A stretch of DNA of 64,000 nt, from positions 1,116,501 to 1,180,500 of the forward strand of contig OY848928.1 of NCBI GenBank assembly GCA_963693285.1. Direction: 5' to 3'. A program made the translations under genes and the position numbers. Positions 14,796-37,900 of this stretch are shown one piece after another (within the stretch, counting starts at the first letter, position 1; the number at the start of each line of letters is the position of its first letter). The stretch comes from Xestospongia muta (Eukaryota > Porifera > Demospongiae > Haplosclerida > Petrosiidae). Under the pieces are notes generated by a model, which ran no database searches, had not been told where the DNA came from, and saw only the letters and a program-made list of their open reading frames with translations.

Positions 14796-17700
14796 TTAAG
14801 ATGCAACAATTTGTTCCTCTTGATGACTAGGAATGTGGATTGGCGGCAGTACTCCAGATGATGGAGATATCTTCTGCAGTGAAGCAATGTCATTGCGTTT
14901 AGGATGTAGAGCTCTTCCCTTTCGAGCTAAAGAGCCTAAGAGAAATTCAGGTTCTCTGAGTCTGGTAGTTTCCAGTTCTATCAGTCTGGGCAGTATCGGT
15001 GAGAAGGCAGCCGACTGAGCCCTAGAACTAGCTACAGTCCACTTATGACTACCCTCAGTAGATGGTCTAGTTTGTTGTAGTGGTGATGTATCTGCTATTA
15101 GGTCACTGTTGTCCTGACACTGTTGCTGTCTGCTGGTTAAAGTGGAACGGATATCATTTATAAGACGCATGGTTGGATGAGGTGTGCTCTGCCCACTGTC
15201 TTGGACTCTTTTGCGAGTTATGGTTGATGGGGAGAGGGGTGTTCTACGAGAAGGAGGGTTGCGGTGTAGTGGCATCATGAGAGAGCCTGGAAGAGGTACT
15301 TGAGTTGGGTACTTGGGCTTGATCAAGAAAACATCTGTTGTTTTTTCTGCTTTTGTCAGTGCTGACTGCAAGTTGTTAGCTAACTGCAGTCTTTTTGATG
15401 TGAGATTGTTCATTGCTTCATTAAAATCTAGTTTTCGTTTCTCTTGAAGTTGTTGTATCATACTTATCACACGACTTGTATGCTCAGGTGAAGCAGATGA
15501 TTTTTGGATGCTCTCAATAGCTTTTTGAACTTGAGTCTCGTGGTTTATCTTGTGAGCTATTTTCTTGAGACGTTGACCAGGAATGGCCAAATACTCATTC
15601 ATTTTGGACGATATAGACTGGTAGTCATCTTGACTCATTTGCTGATTTATGACAGCTTCTTGCAATGCCTTTTCATTTCTATCTGCATCGAGTCTTGTGA
15701 AAAAGATGACTCCATTATCTTCTTCATGACTACGATCAACAAAATGCCTAAGATGAATGATCTCAGCTTTGAGACTGTCAACTTTAGCAGAAAGGTTAGC
15801 AATGGTATCCTGATTCTTCTGCAGCTCAATTTGATGATGTTCTTTAGTCTGATATAAAAGTCGTTGAAAATGAGCAAGCTGTAAATTCACTTCATTTGAT
15901 GCTCCCTTGACTTTTTCAGTTGTAATCGGCTGTGGAGTTAGACACTCTTGAAGGGCAGTTTCCAGTTGATGGAGTGTAAGTGCCAATGTGAATCTCATCT
16001 GTGTCACCTGACCTTGTATATCTTTGTCTCCATTGAGACTGAGAGTGGACTGACTCATCAGATCTTGAATCACTTCACCCACTGCAGTATTAGATGGATA
16101 ATGAGTTTGAATTATCTCAACAATAGCCTCTTTAAATTTCATGACCTGCTCATATGCTTTGTTCCATTCTTGGACTAAAGGATGATCAAGAGATATGTGA
16201 TCAGATCCTTGACTATGGCGAGACAGACGAGAGAGAGCAAGAGCTGGAAATTCAATAGTTGCTGGCTTATCATTACTACTGCCATGAAAAGGGGATGCAT
16301 GAGGATGAATATTAGATTGAAGTGAAGCTCCTCCACTGCTAAGCACAATGCTGTGACTGGAAAGAGGTGTTCCTCCTTGAGCATTGTGGAGGACTTCTTC
16401 CATAGAAATGAGTGGCCTGTCTATGGATAATATAGAGCGTGGTGTGCTGACTATGGAGAAAGCACCATCTGACCATTGAGTACTGTGGGTAGAAAAATCT
16501 TTATGTTGAGGAGTCTGCTGCTGCGCATTTAATGCCATCTGCTGCATTTCTTGGTGAAGCTGCTCAATTGTTTGTTCAAGCTGAAATACTCTTGATAACT
16601 GGAGCTCTTTTTCTCCAACCAATTCTTCCTTTTCATGTTTAAGTTGGTGTACTTGTTTTTCCAGTTCTTCTCTTTGTTTCTTACAATCTTGAACAGTAGC
16701 AGTTAACATCTCGACTTGATTTGTTTGCTCTGATAGTTGGCCTTGCAACTTGCTCTCAGCTTCAGCCAACTGTGCTTTCAAAGATGTTACCATTTTGCGA
16801 GATTTGTTTTTGATGTCTGCTATCTCTGATTTCAAGGCATTCTCTGTTTTGGCATGTTCTCTTTGTATTGTTGCTATCACTGTGGCTTCATCTGATGGTG
16901 GGACATCATGTTGGACTTCATCACTTGTTGGACTCTCCTCTTCAATTCCATCAATTGTTTCAATTGGAGTTTCAGTTGATTTTCTATCTTCTTCCTCAAT
17001 TGTCTCCACTTCTTCTGCCTCTATTTCTTCTTCCTCAAACAAATCAGCATCAACCACCAGACTTCGTAACTGTTCTTCATGATGTGCCTTCATTTCTGCC
17101 ATATCACTTTCAAATTGGCTTTTCAATGCTTCTAGTTCTTGTTGAAATTCACTCTCACGTTGGCCTTTTTCAGCTTCCAACTTCTGATAAGCAGTTTGAC
17201 TTGCTTCCAACGCTTGCTCTAGTTCCTTCACTTTAATCTCGTTCACAACAGGTTGAGACTGGATCCTCACAGGTGGGTTAGTCTGAAGCTCCTTGAAGTC
17301 CTTCTCTGTCTTTTTAAGTGTTGTTGACACATTTTCTAATTCGGCCTTAAGACTATTATTGCTGGTCTGAAGTTTTTGGACTTGATCTGCTGTTTTACGT
17401 AGCTTGACACATTCTGCAGTTTTAGCTTCTAAAGATTTCTGAAGTTGGTCACATTTCTCCTTGCTCTGATCCAACTCAACTTGAATAGTTTCCAATGTTG
17501 AAGTCATTTTCTGGACTTCATCTTGAGCTTTGACTAACGCTTTCTCCAACTTCTTACGTCCCTTCTTGTTATCGGGGAATGCAGCAGCCACAGCAAGCAG
17601 TTGACTTATTTCATTCTTTATGGCCATAAGTTTTGTGGCTGCCTGAGTAGCTGTTTCCATAGCATTCTCCAACCCAGCAGTAGCATTCTCGAAATCAATC

Positions 17701-18326
17701 TCCTCAGCTTCAAGATCTTCCAATAATTTTTCTGTATTTCCTGCTCTTGTTTCTTGAAAAAAGGTGTCTAGGGAGAGAAGAACTTGTTCTTTAGCTTGAC
17801 ATTTCTCTTCAAATCCAACTAGAACTATAGTCAGATGCTTTTCATACTTTGATCTTATACGAGTGTCATTTAATAGCTCATAGAGTTGGACTGGATCACT
17901 GATATGCTCAAAACTCACTTCAACAGACTCTTCTGTGCTGCCATTTGCATCACTTATAGTTTGTCCATCAGTTTCGTACTCAACTAAAGCGGTTGCAATT
18001 CTTTGCTGGATACGTTCTAGGGAAATAAGTGTCTCCTCTTGCTTACGACGTTTCTTTGCTTCTTCCTCTTGTAACAAGACCTATTGTAAAGACATATTGC
18101 ACGAGTCAGGAAGAACATTTATTACATAATATATATGTATCAATATCACTAGAATAAATTTACTGAAAATGACTGCAAACTCAATATATTTTGCAGTATT
18201 TGCACATTTTTCAGCTGTCAATGTATTAATAGTATAATAAACTACATCGATGACTGTCGTTGAATTTACCTTTTGTGCTGGGTCCAGATCAAGCATATCA
18301 TCAAGATAGATCACTTTCAGCGACAT
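14796..18326 (-). CDS. Large coiled-coil protein, 1113 aa
   Basis: Exon 1 (18270-18326, MSLKVIYLDDMLDLDPAQK) joins a single 3285-bp exon (14796-18080); the total is a multiple of three. I cannot assign a family. Residues about 20-60 are basic/acidic helical, and about 100-560 are rich in heptad-like Leu/Glu/Lys/Gln (long coiled coil). An acidic stretch lies around 360-400, a Ser-rich region follows, then a second helical region (about 650-900). The C-terminus is basic, Pro/Ser-rich and probably disordered (RRTPLSPSTITRKR). There is no signal peptide or membrane span. The composition fits a centrosomal, ciliary or cytoskeletal scaffold, but that is inference. Plus-strand frames over this exon are shadows. 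Confidence 0.85.
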
Positions 18327-18562
18327 TGTTTACGTATAAGAAAGACAACACACACCACTGGTTGCTGTTCTATATAGTCGTTAGCTCGTTAATTTATTGT
18401 TATTTGTACCTCAGCTCCAGATGATTGCTTATTCATCAACACATTGTCTCCATGGTAACGCAAACGCTTACCTCATCGTTGACCAATCATAATATGTAAT
18501 TCACGTGGTGCAGAATTAGGAATAATTAAATAATGTATTATATAAATTATATTCAATAATAA

Positions 18563-20343
18563 TTATAACTTAATTCTTGCTGAAAGATATTGAACTAAAT
18601 CTGACATATCTGATTTCCCGAGACCAGCTGTTTCTAGCCACTGTAGTACTAGTGGGTTATCTTCTACATCAGCAAGTTCTAAACTGAACAAAATATATTA
18701 CTGATCAATTCTAGGCAGCAAAGAATAAAGTAAAGTGGTTATTTGTCTAGCTAGTCCTAACTTCATTATGTCCAATGTTAATAATTAAAGTTAAGAGTGT
18801 ATGTTTAAGCAGAGACATAACAAGTAACCATTGTGTTCAATGAATTATAAGGGTAAAAATTACCTGGTGATCATAATTAATATAAGAAGTCTCCATTCGT
18901 TTGGTTGAAATGTAATTGTATCTCTTGTTAAACTATAAATCATATTTACCAGTAGTTTAATATATGTTATAACAGTATTATGTTTGATACCTGAATGTTT
19001 TAGCTAGTGAAGTGAGTTCTGGTAATATAGAATGAATTGTTAACTCCAACTTGGTTGAGATCTGTGTTAAACTGAGAAACATGATTAAAAAGTGATTAAT
19101 TAATACAATTATTTTTGCTCACTTTATTTTGAGCTGACTCAAGAAAATGTTCTGTTGAATTTGAGTTGTTGCAATACTATGAACTGGAGGTAGGAATATG
19201 ATAGGATCAACCTCAACTTCCTGTGTCTTCTCTGTCTCTACAATTTTATCATCAATTCTAGAATGTATTCTTCTATTAACAGTCCATGTTGTAAAGGCAT
19301 GATATAATCTATCTTTAACAGAGACCTCTTCTACTTTAGTTAATGTTTTATTGCTATATTGGTTTTGGAAGGCTCCTACAATGATGGTCTCTCCTTCCTC
19401 CTCTCCCTCTTCATCAGCATCTTGATGGGACAAGTTTATACTATCAACTCTTTGTTCAATTATGTTGATATCTGATTTCATTGGAGAAGACTCATTACTA
19501 CTCTTCCCATCTTGTCCTGGTATTTCTATTGATTTTTGTAGCAATGTTAACATTGGATCAGGTCTCTTAGTATCACCAGTAAAACTTCTTAAAAGAACTG
19601 GGTTTTCTGTCAAAACAGGTTTGTTCTGTTCAGTAGGACTCTTTTCATCACGAGTGGGTTCATTGCTATAGCAACAAATGATAAATCTCATAGCAATAAT
19701 TAACATACTTAGTTGATTCTTCTTGGACTTCTAATGGTTTAATTTTCACACTAAACCTACAAACACATAACACCATAAAGTAATGATATATCTACTAACT
19801 CAGATGTCCTGGTCCATACTGGCTCCATAGAAAGTTGAGAGGCAAAATAATTTGATGAACGGTAGCAACCTGAGCTACAGAATTTCTGAAACAAAGATGT
19901 AAAAGACCTTCACTTAACTTCACTATTTTCCTCTTACTACCTTTCTTTCTGAAATATCTAGAACTTTCTTCTGTTTCACAGATATGTGATATTTTGCTGA
20001 AGGTATATTAACAAGGTGTTTATCACACTGTGGCCAACCACATAATTTCTCGATAAATCTCTCCTCGACAACATCATTGTAGTGTCGTGGCTCAAGACAC
20101 TGTGCCTGAGAAAAATGAGATATGGGAATTAAATACATTAAGTTGGGAACACACAGCTTGTAACAAGGTATTGTAAGTGATGGATGGTTCTAATAATTTT
20201 TCCACCCATTGAACAGCAAGTCTTTCAGCATCTTGTTCCTAACATCAGAGAACTATATGCAATTTTTGAAAAAATTAGTTAGCTGTTACCTTTTTTAAAT
20301 GCTGCAAAAAGGTAGTGTTACTTGTACTCATTTTCTCTGCCAT
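18563..20343 (-). CDS. RPAP2: RPAP2/Rtr1-type RNA polymerase II CTD phosphatase
   Basis: RPAP2 (yeast Rtr1) acts on Ser5-phosphate of the RNA polymerase II tail and helps polymerase assembly. Nine exons (20290-20343, 20155-20238, 19941-20105, 19800-19885, 19709-19750, 19123-19665, 18991-19071, 18864-18932, 18563-18683) total 1245 nt, or 414 aa. The Rtr1 domain is at about residues 50-125: HYNDVVEERFIEKLCGWPQC, then ISERK and FCSSGCYRSS. The metal-binding cysteines are Cys68, Cys73, Cys104 and Cys108. The central part (about 150-320) is acidic and low complexity. The tail keeps the weakly conserved LTRDTITFQPNEWRLLILI segment. Human RPAP2 is longer (about 610). It is divergent from DENND4, with 332 bases between start codons. 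Confidence 0.92.
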
Positions 20344-20675
20344 TGTTGACCGTAATTATTATATCTCAAAGTTCTAATTATCAGCAGACAAAAGTAAAAT
20401 TGAAAGACAGTAGCACCTCAGGAGCTAAGATTCTTGTGGCATAAGTATTTCCTCACGTTGTAAATGTTATTTATCAAGATCATAATGAAAATTGATGGTC
20501 TTTTTCTGTAATATTGGTTTGAGTGTGTTTATTTTACTAGTAGCCTTCATTACAGGTACGTATCCAAAATATTGTTGTGTTACTTGTAAATAAACATAGT
20601 GATAAGTTCGTGTAAACACTTGTAAGGATTTGTTATCTTGGAGCTTCATCTTCTTCCTTTGTAGATTATTAGATA
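20344..20675. promoter_or_regulatory. Shared upstream region of RPAP2 and DENND4
   Basis: These 332 bases separate two divergent start codons and carry no coding signal I trust. A minus-strand frame at 20467-20742 overlaps the DENND4 start and shows no family resemblance. A bidirectional promoter is likely. Confidence 0.4.
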
Positions 20676-30137
<9,462 letters not shown>

Positions 30138-30531
30138 TTTTTGTAATCTTTTTGGCAGTTTTGCTTTATGTTTATCTATTAAACTTTTTATTATTTGAGA
30201 CAATGTTCACAACTTGAGAACCTAGCTTTTTACCACTTAAATAATAGTTTAGCAAATAAAATGTGTTTGTATTGAAAAGTATCTCAGTTCAAAAGGTGCA
30301 TGGGGAGACTTAGGAGATGTTCAACAATTGTAAAATTAAAAAAAACTAAACAGTAGGAACATATCATTTGATGACACTAATGTCATTGTATTGTTCTAAT
30401 GTTAAGTACACATTATATAGCAAAGTCCTATGTACACTTTAGCAAGTAAAACACATACATGCATTGTATATATATTGGTTTTGTGCTAGTAATATGTATG
30501 TAGTTTAACTGTCCATTCTTGTAATTTGATT
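30138..30531. other. Convergent gap between DENND4 and TSP1/Ig copy 1
   Basis: 3'-UTR space of two tail-to-tail genes. No coding signal. It is nearly identical to the matching gap in the second duplication unit. Confidence 0.5.
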
Positions 30532-32590
30532 TTAAGTTGCACATGTGATACAACAAGTTGCTTTCACTGTGTTCAAAGAACAGAGACTAGACGGCACATA
30601 ACGACAAAGGATACTCTCTGTTGTACACATGGTATCTATAAAAGAAGATAAGTAATCTCTTGACATTTGATGTTAGATGTTTTCTGTGTTGTTCTATTTA
30701 TCATTTCACTGACCTGGACATCTACCCAAGTTACAAGGCTCTGTTGTGGATGGAGTCTCGTGTTCTGAACATGAAATTGTATTGACTATTTCATTAGTGA
30801 CAACATTGCGACAAGAGATGGACCTAGTCCTATTACCTTGACCACAGGTCACTGAACACTAAATAAAAGAGGATAACCCTGTGTAATTATAATTAATTAG
30901 TTTATAACTAACAGGACCAAACTCTCCAGTAATCCAAGTGAACTTTGGAGGACATACTCCAACACCACAAAGACGGAATGAAATTGGGCGAGGAAGTCCC
31001 TCACAAAATGAGTCATTAATTATTTGATTATTACTTGCATTGTAACAAGAGACAACACGAGAATGAGTCCCACCTTGACATGTACTAGAACACTAACAAG
31101 AGATCACATGATTACATTATAGGGGTCACATGATCTCTTACAGGATCCCATGCTCCAGCAGCCCACAAGTATGGACATGTACGAGTTTTGCATCGTCTTA
31201 TTGACTCTGGTCTTGTCCCTTCCTCACAGAACCTATCATCTAGTGTCATGTTATTGTTGGCAGGAGAGATACAATAGACATTACGAGTTTGGTTACCATA
31301 GCCACAGTATTGATCACACTGAAATTAATAAAAAAAGAATGGATGGATGGGACAGATGGATGGATACTGGATGGATGGATGGATATTAAGGAAGAATGGA
31401 TCACTAAACATACTGGACCAAAAGGATCAGTTCTCCATTCTGGACAACTGTATTCATTACAAGGTCGCCAAAGTGGACTTGGAAAAGTTGATTGGTTAGC
31501 AAAGTGGACACAAAAATCTTTATGTACTCTTTCAGCTGGTACTCCATTAACATACAAGATACACTCAACTTGACGACTTTCGATACCACCACCACAATGA
31601 TTAGAACACCTACCCCATCCTGTTGCACGATATTTGTATTCTCTAACAGGACTGAAGAAGTACAGTGTTATGTATTAAATATATAGAACTTAATAATGAA
31701 CTTTAACAATAAATATCCTATTATTGTAGGTTTAAAATTGATGCTAACTGAATTCATAGTCCATTTATATTAATTGTAATTAATTCATTGAAAATTAAAA
31801 TATTTTAGTCATTTAAAAATAAAATTATTATAATCTTACCATGGTGTTAGAGATAAACATTCAACAAAATCAGGTGCTGGTCTGAGACTGGGAGGAACTC
31901 TATATAGTTCAATCTCACTCTCAACATTGTCAAAATTTCTAGTACAGTTGAACACATACTCCTCTCGTATACCTTTTAATAGAGGAGATATTCAAGATAT
32001 CAAATGTTCTATTCAAAGACATTGTTAGAATGTAAAAATGTCTTTAATTAACGATGCCATTCTATATTTTAATGTATTTGATTATACTAACTACAAAAGA
32101 TTAAAATTTATCAAATTAAATATACCTTGTCCACATGATGCAGAACAAGGACCAAATCCAACCAGTTGACAGTTGTAACCTGAAAAAAATATAACATAAA
32201 ATTGATATGCTTTAATGTACTACATTAAAAAATTGTTGAATCACAAGAAGTCAATTTTATTCTAGAGAGGTTCAATTTTAAAATTTATGATTTAAAGGAT
32301 GAAAAAAGAGACAAAAGAGTGTCAGACAGAGACAATGTTGTAGTTGTGATCACTTACTCTCTCCACGGACAGTCACAGATTGACTGACTATGTCCAAAGG
32401 ATTAGTAGCTGTACATGTATATACTGCACATGTTGTTGTTGATAATCCCATTATTAGTAATGAACCATCAGGTTGAATCATGAAGGCATCAGTTGATGTA
32501 ACTGGTTGTCCATTTATAGTCCAACTAATAGTTGGTTTAGGACGTCCCTTTGTATCGCATTTGATCTAATGTGTGTGTACATACATTTGT

Positions 32591-32632
<42 letters not shown>

Positions 32633-34823
32633 CAAGTAGAGAGATTAGCAATCAAATTATCATTTCACTTACCAAAGTTTCATTAAATAGCTGAATATTA
32701 ACAGTCTGGGTCCCTGTACCAACACTAATGATCTTTTGTCTTCCCATCCTATCAATACGAGGTGGATTGACCTCAATAGTGGGTGGAACTATAGTGTATG
32801 AAAAATACCATGTTTCTCCATACATATATGACATGTATTATACTTACCTCCAGTCACATTGATTAAGGTTTCCTGGGAATATTTCCCAGCAATATTGTCA
32901 GCCATACAAACGTGTGTCCTATTTATTAGATTAATAGAATCAATGAGAAGTGAGTTATTAGGGAAGACAGTGATACCAGGTGAGGTAGTTAGAACCATAT
33001 TTGTTTCTGTAAAGTTAAGGTAGGTCAATAATAGTTGTAAGGTAGATCGTTGAATGTGTGTATGTGATGGTAATTTGGACAAATTTGCAAAATTTTATCA
33101 CCATATCCACACTTATTTTAAGTATTAATGCTATAAACCATCATGTTTTAACCAACCAAGCACTATTTTAGAAAAATTCTATTCTCACAAATTTCCAGTT
33201 AAAGAGAACTTAACTATATACCTTTAATACTCCACACAACATCAGCTGGTGGGAAGGTTGTTTCATCAACAATACAATGTAACATAACTTTTCCAGATAC
33301 AGTTACACACAGTCCTACTCCAACATCTTCTTCAATATATGACTTAGAATCTTGATTGTCACAGAATCCAGGAGCAGGAACCATATGGTGACGAGGTGAC
33401 TTGATATGAGGAGGTACTGAAAAGAAGAGGATACACCACGGTGACTACCACTAGCATGTGGTCAGATGTACTTTTCCTGTATGTATGACCACGCTAGACT
33501 ACTTCTAAACTAATAGCTACCATTAGTAAGCTCTGGACTAGTAAACATCAGTACTTACCACAGTGACCTAGAATAGCTACCATTAGTAAGCTCTAGACTA
33601 GTAAACATCAGTACTTACCACAGTGACCTAGAATAGCTACCATTAGTAAGCTCTAGACTAGTGAACATCAGCACTTACCACAGTAACCTAGGATAGCTAC
33701 CATTAGTAAGCTCTAAACTAGTGAACATCAGTACTTACCACAGTGACCTAGGATAGCTACCATTAGTAAGCTCTAGACTAGTAAACATCAGTATTTACCA
33801 TAGTGACCTAGAATAGCTATCATTGACACATCAGTGACCTCACTGACATGGCTACCATTAATAACTACTTACCTGCAACTGTAACATTTATTCCTCCATC
33901 ATCAGAACCTGCTTCATTCATCACAAAACACTGGTATGTCCCAGAATAGGTTCTGGTAATATTAGTAAAACACAACTCAGTTTCATTAGCTCGTACACTC
34001 AGACATATATCACGAAGACTAACTCCTTCTCCGTTAAATCGCCAGGCAATATGTTCAGCTGGAGGAACACCACGGTCAATATCACATCTTAAACAGAATG
34101 ACAGTCCATGTAGAACAACCAAATCTGATTTCTGTTTTACAGTCACTACAGAACCATGTGCTGTCGCATTAGTTATATCGGTATTTGAAGCTAGAACAAC
34201 AAGTGGTTCTACAGAAGGAGATGAAATGAAACATGCGAATATAAGTATATTATTATTAGCCTACAAACAATCAAATATGATCAATAATAAAAATAATTAG
34301 ACCTTCATTGTAATATTTATTTGCAATGAGGTAATTATCATTGAGTTCAATAGGAAAATCCCCCTAACAATCCCAGGGTCAGTAAAATAAATCATTAATT
34401 ACATTTGTGTTCATTACTCCTTCTTATTTCACTCACTATAAATAGACAGTTTAGATTTAACAGCATCATTTCCATAATCATTCTTAACTCGACACTCATA
34501 TATTCCATCTTCTGCAAGCGTAACAAGATCCAACATCAAAATTCTAGATTGTGCATCACCACTTGTAAGTGCCATACCATCTTTGTACCATTGCCATTCT
34601 GGCATAGGACTACCCTATAACAATTAATGGAGTACAGATCAGACACAAGGAGTGATTACTAACCTGTGTTACATTACATCTAATGTTAACAGTTGTACCA
34701 ACTGCCACTATAGCATCTTGTCCAACATCAATAGTAACATCCATAGTGACTGTTTGTGTTCCATGACTAAGTGGAACATTGGTGGCAGGTGGTTTAGAGT
34801 GACGAGCAATCATAGGAGGAACT

Positions 34824-34915
<92 letters not shown>

Positions 34916-37900
34916 GTGTTACATGTCTAATATCAGGTTCACTTACCCTTCACAGTAATATTAGTACATAGTACAGTTGTATTAACACTATTAACAGCAC
35001 TACAGCAGTATCCAGTATTGTCATTAGGTTTAGCATTATATATGCGGATACTACCATTGGTAAAGACGATGAAATCAGAGATATTATTACCAGGTCGTAT
35101 TGTGTCAAATCTATAAAGAAGAGGAAAATGATTTTGTGAAGCACTTCATTATTATAATGATATATTTACAAAATGATAGCAATGACGTGAGTATATTCTA
35201 TCATTCATTTTCCTAGCCATCCATCCACCATCCATAAGTCTATTCACTCCTTACAAAGCCACAGGTTGAGGAATTCCACTTGATATACAGGTTAATATGG
35301 TTGATGCACCAGCTGTCAGTCTTGTCTCTCCTGTGATAGTAACACTAGGGGCACTGTATGCTACAAAAAAGAAAGACTCACTGATCATTGACCACATAGA
35401 AATAAATGGCAGAATAACTACATAACAATAAGTATTATAACTCTTACCTTGAAACAATACCCTGGAGGCTTCTACTTTTACAGTAGTACCATCACTAACT
35501 CTACAAGCATATGTTATCATGCCAGAAGGAGCAGAAGAAAATGTATGAATTAATGTACCAGCTGGAATGGCTATGTTTATATCTTGATTAGGGTCATTAG
35601 GATTAGCTGGTACACCATTAATAAGGAACTCCATGCTGGTTTCGGTAGTGTTGGTTGATTTGCATGTGACTACAACTGTTCGAACTACATTACAATTTGC
35701 TTGATAGTTTAGTCCAATACCTACATTAAGAACTGTAGGATCATTCCCTGGATCAACTCCTGTAACTATGATATCAAAACCATTTGGATCAAAATAAGAG
35801 ATAGCAGAACCGGCGCTATCAGAACCAACAAAATTGCTTACAGTAACTTGGTACCAACCAGCATTCTGACGCGCAAGTCGAGACAATATTACTGTGAACT
35901 TATTGTCTGATATGTACAGATTTTTATCAGGATCTGTAGCAATGACCTGTCCATTTAGATGCCATACAACATTACTGGCTGGAGGTATGCCAGGATGTTT
36001 AAGAATAGTCCTAATGTTAATGTAAGTACCATTAGGAGCTATTACATCTGTGCCAACATTAACTACAACAGGTTGAGCATTGGAAGTGAAAGTCAAAATG
36101 TCACTATCCTCATAAATCTCTGGTTTAGATGTGTTGAGAAGGAGGTAAGTATAATGACCCCATATATCTTCAGCTAGTGTTCTTACGTTAGTAACAAAAG
36201 CACGTCCATAAAATGTACTAATACAGAGAAGGAAAGGACCTTGAAAGAGTTTGACATCATATCTGTCGTAGGAGAAGATACCATCATGTTGTGCACTGAT
36301 TACATGATTAATAGTTGGAATAATACGCTGAGGTAGTGAGGAGGATATTATAGTCTTATTGCTGTAGATAAATTGATCAATTGTCCCAAAATTGTAACAT
36401 ACATCTTCTGAATAAGGATGAATAGATGCTATAATCTTCAAATGATAAATATCGATTCTGTTATAGGTTCGGATGGCTTGAAGTTTTGCAAAGAGCAACG
36501 GTCCAATAGTGACTGAGGTTCTATTGAAAATGACCCTATTATTCTCTTGACGATAGTGATTTATGACTTCAGTACTATCAGGATACACAGCAGTGAGTAG
36601 TAGTTCATAAGTACCAGTCTCATTATTAGCATCAGAGATATTCACATAAATCTCTAAGTTACCATTGGGAATACTGATGTGGAATATTGATGCTTCTGCT
36701 AGAGGGATTCCATTTCGAGATCCACCAGCTAGAGAATAGAGAAAAACATCATCACATTATGACCATTGACTGATAATACAACAACAATGATTGTTAAATT
36801 GAAGGATACACTAGTAGATACTTACTACCAGGACAGTCTTGTGTGTTACATAGCTGATAGGAGGGAGGCATGTCTGTTTCATTGCATTGAGTAGATGGCT
36901 CATTGCCAACTAGACAAAGTATAGCACGAACTTGAACTCCTACACCACAGGTTCTATTGCACTATTATGAGAGAGAAAGAGAGAGAGAGAGAGCAATGAG
37001 ACTAGCAATTTAATAGTAAGTGATACATGTAACTTACGCGAGTAAAAGGTTGCGGCACCCACCTAGGCTGGGGTGGTGGTGGGGTGGTAGGTGATGGAGG
37101 TGATGTTGCTTCAGGTTCTTGAGTAATATCAAGGGAGGTCATAGCTTGATCTGAACCAACTGAATTGCCAACAAAACATCTGTAACTTCCTTGGTCACTT
37201 TCTTCTGTATTTTTGATAGTTAATTTATCACCTTCTATTGAATATTTAACGTTATTATCGACAATTAATTGACCATCTTTTCTCCAAATATATGAGGTCA
37301 CTGGAGGATTACCCACCTCAGAGAGCTCACAACGAAGAGAGAACTTATGTATCTGTCCAAAAACTGAAATGGGAGTGGTACCCACTTGGAATACTTGACC
37401 AGAAGTAGAAATGTCAGATATTGGTGGTGCAGAACCCCCAAGAATTTGAGGTGCTTTGAGTGATCCAACAAGTTGATTGTATGCATTCATTATATCAGTA
37501 ATAAAAGTTGGATCTATTGTGTAGAGGCCAACATTAAAATGAGAGGAATAATCAATACACACGTACAAAGGACCAGCAACAGTGTGTGGAGGGCTTGAAT
37601 CAGATGGAAGATATCCAATAAAAGGTGTAAGTCGTATTGTATCAGCTCTAAAAAGAGCAGCAATACTAGTAATAGTCATGCTGTTAAAAGTCAGCGTAAA
37701 ATTCTCATATTTCATGACAGTGTTGTTGCTGACCAGGTGACATTCATCTGCCGGTATACCATTTGTAGGTATCACAGTGATGCTGAATACATTGTCAGGA
37801 TCATAAGCAAGATTCATTGTGAAATCAGAAACTGAAATGGTAGGCATGGGAGAGGTTGAAGTTGTCTGTAGGTTAATGATTGGTTTGACAGAAGTCACTC

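Noticed and set aside
16750..17236. Plus-strand Ser/Leu-rich frames over the coiled-coil exon
   Set aside because: Antisense shadows of a strongly biased coding exon; no splice signals or family resemblance.
31972..32126. Alternative acceptor giving a stop at the start of the TSP1 exon ending at 31651
   Set aside because: Using the upstream CAG (exon end 31651) keeps the frame and adds a conserved Cys; the stop arises only from the wrong acceptor at 31642.
34610..34915. Minus frame with an LSLSLS N-terminus
   Set aside because: The N-terminal part is the (CT)n tract before an acceptor; the true exon starts at 34821.
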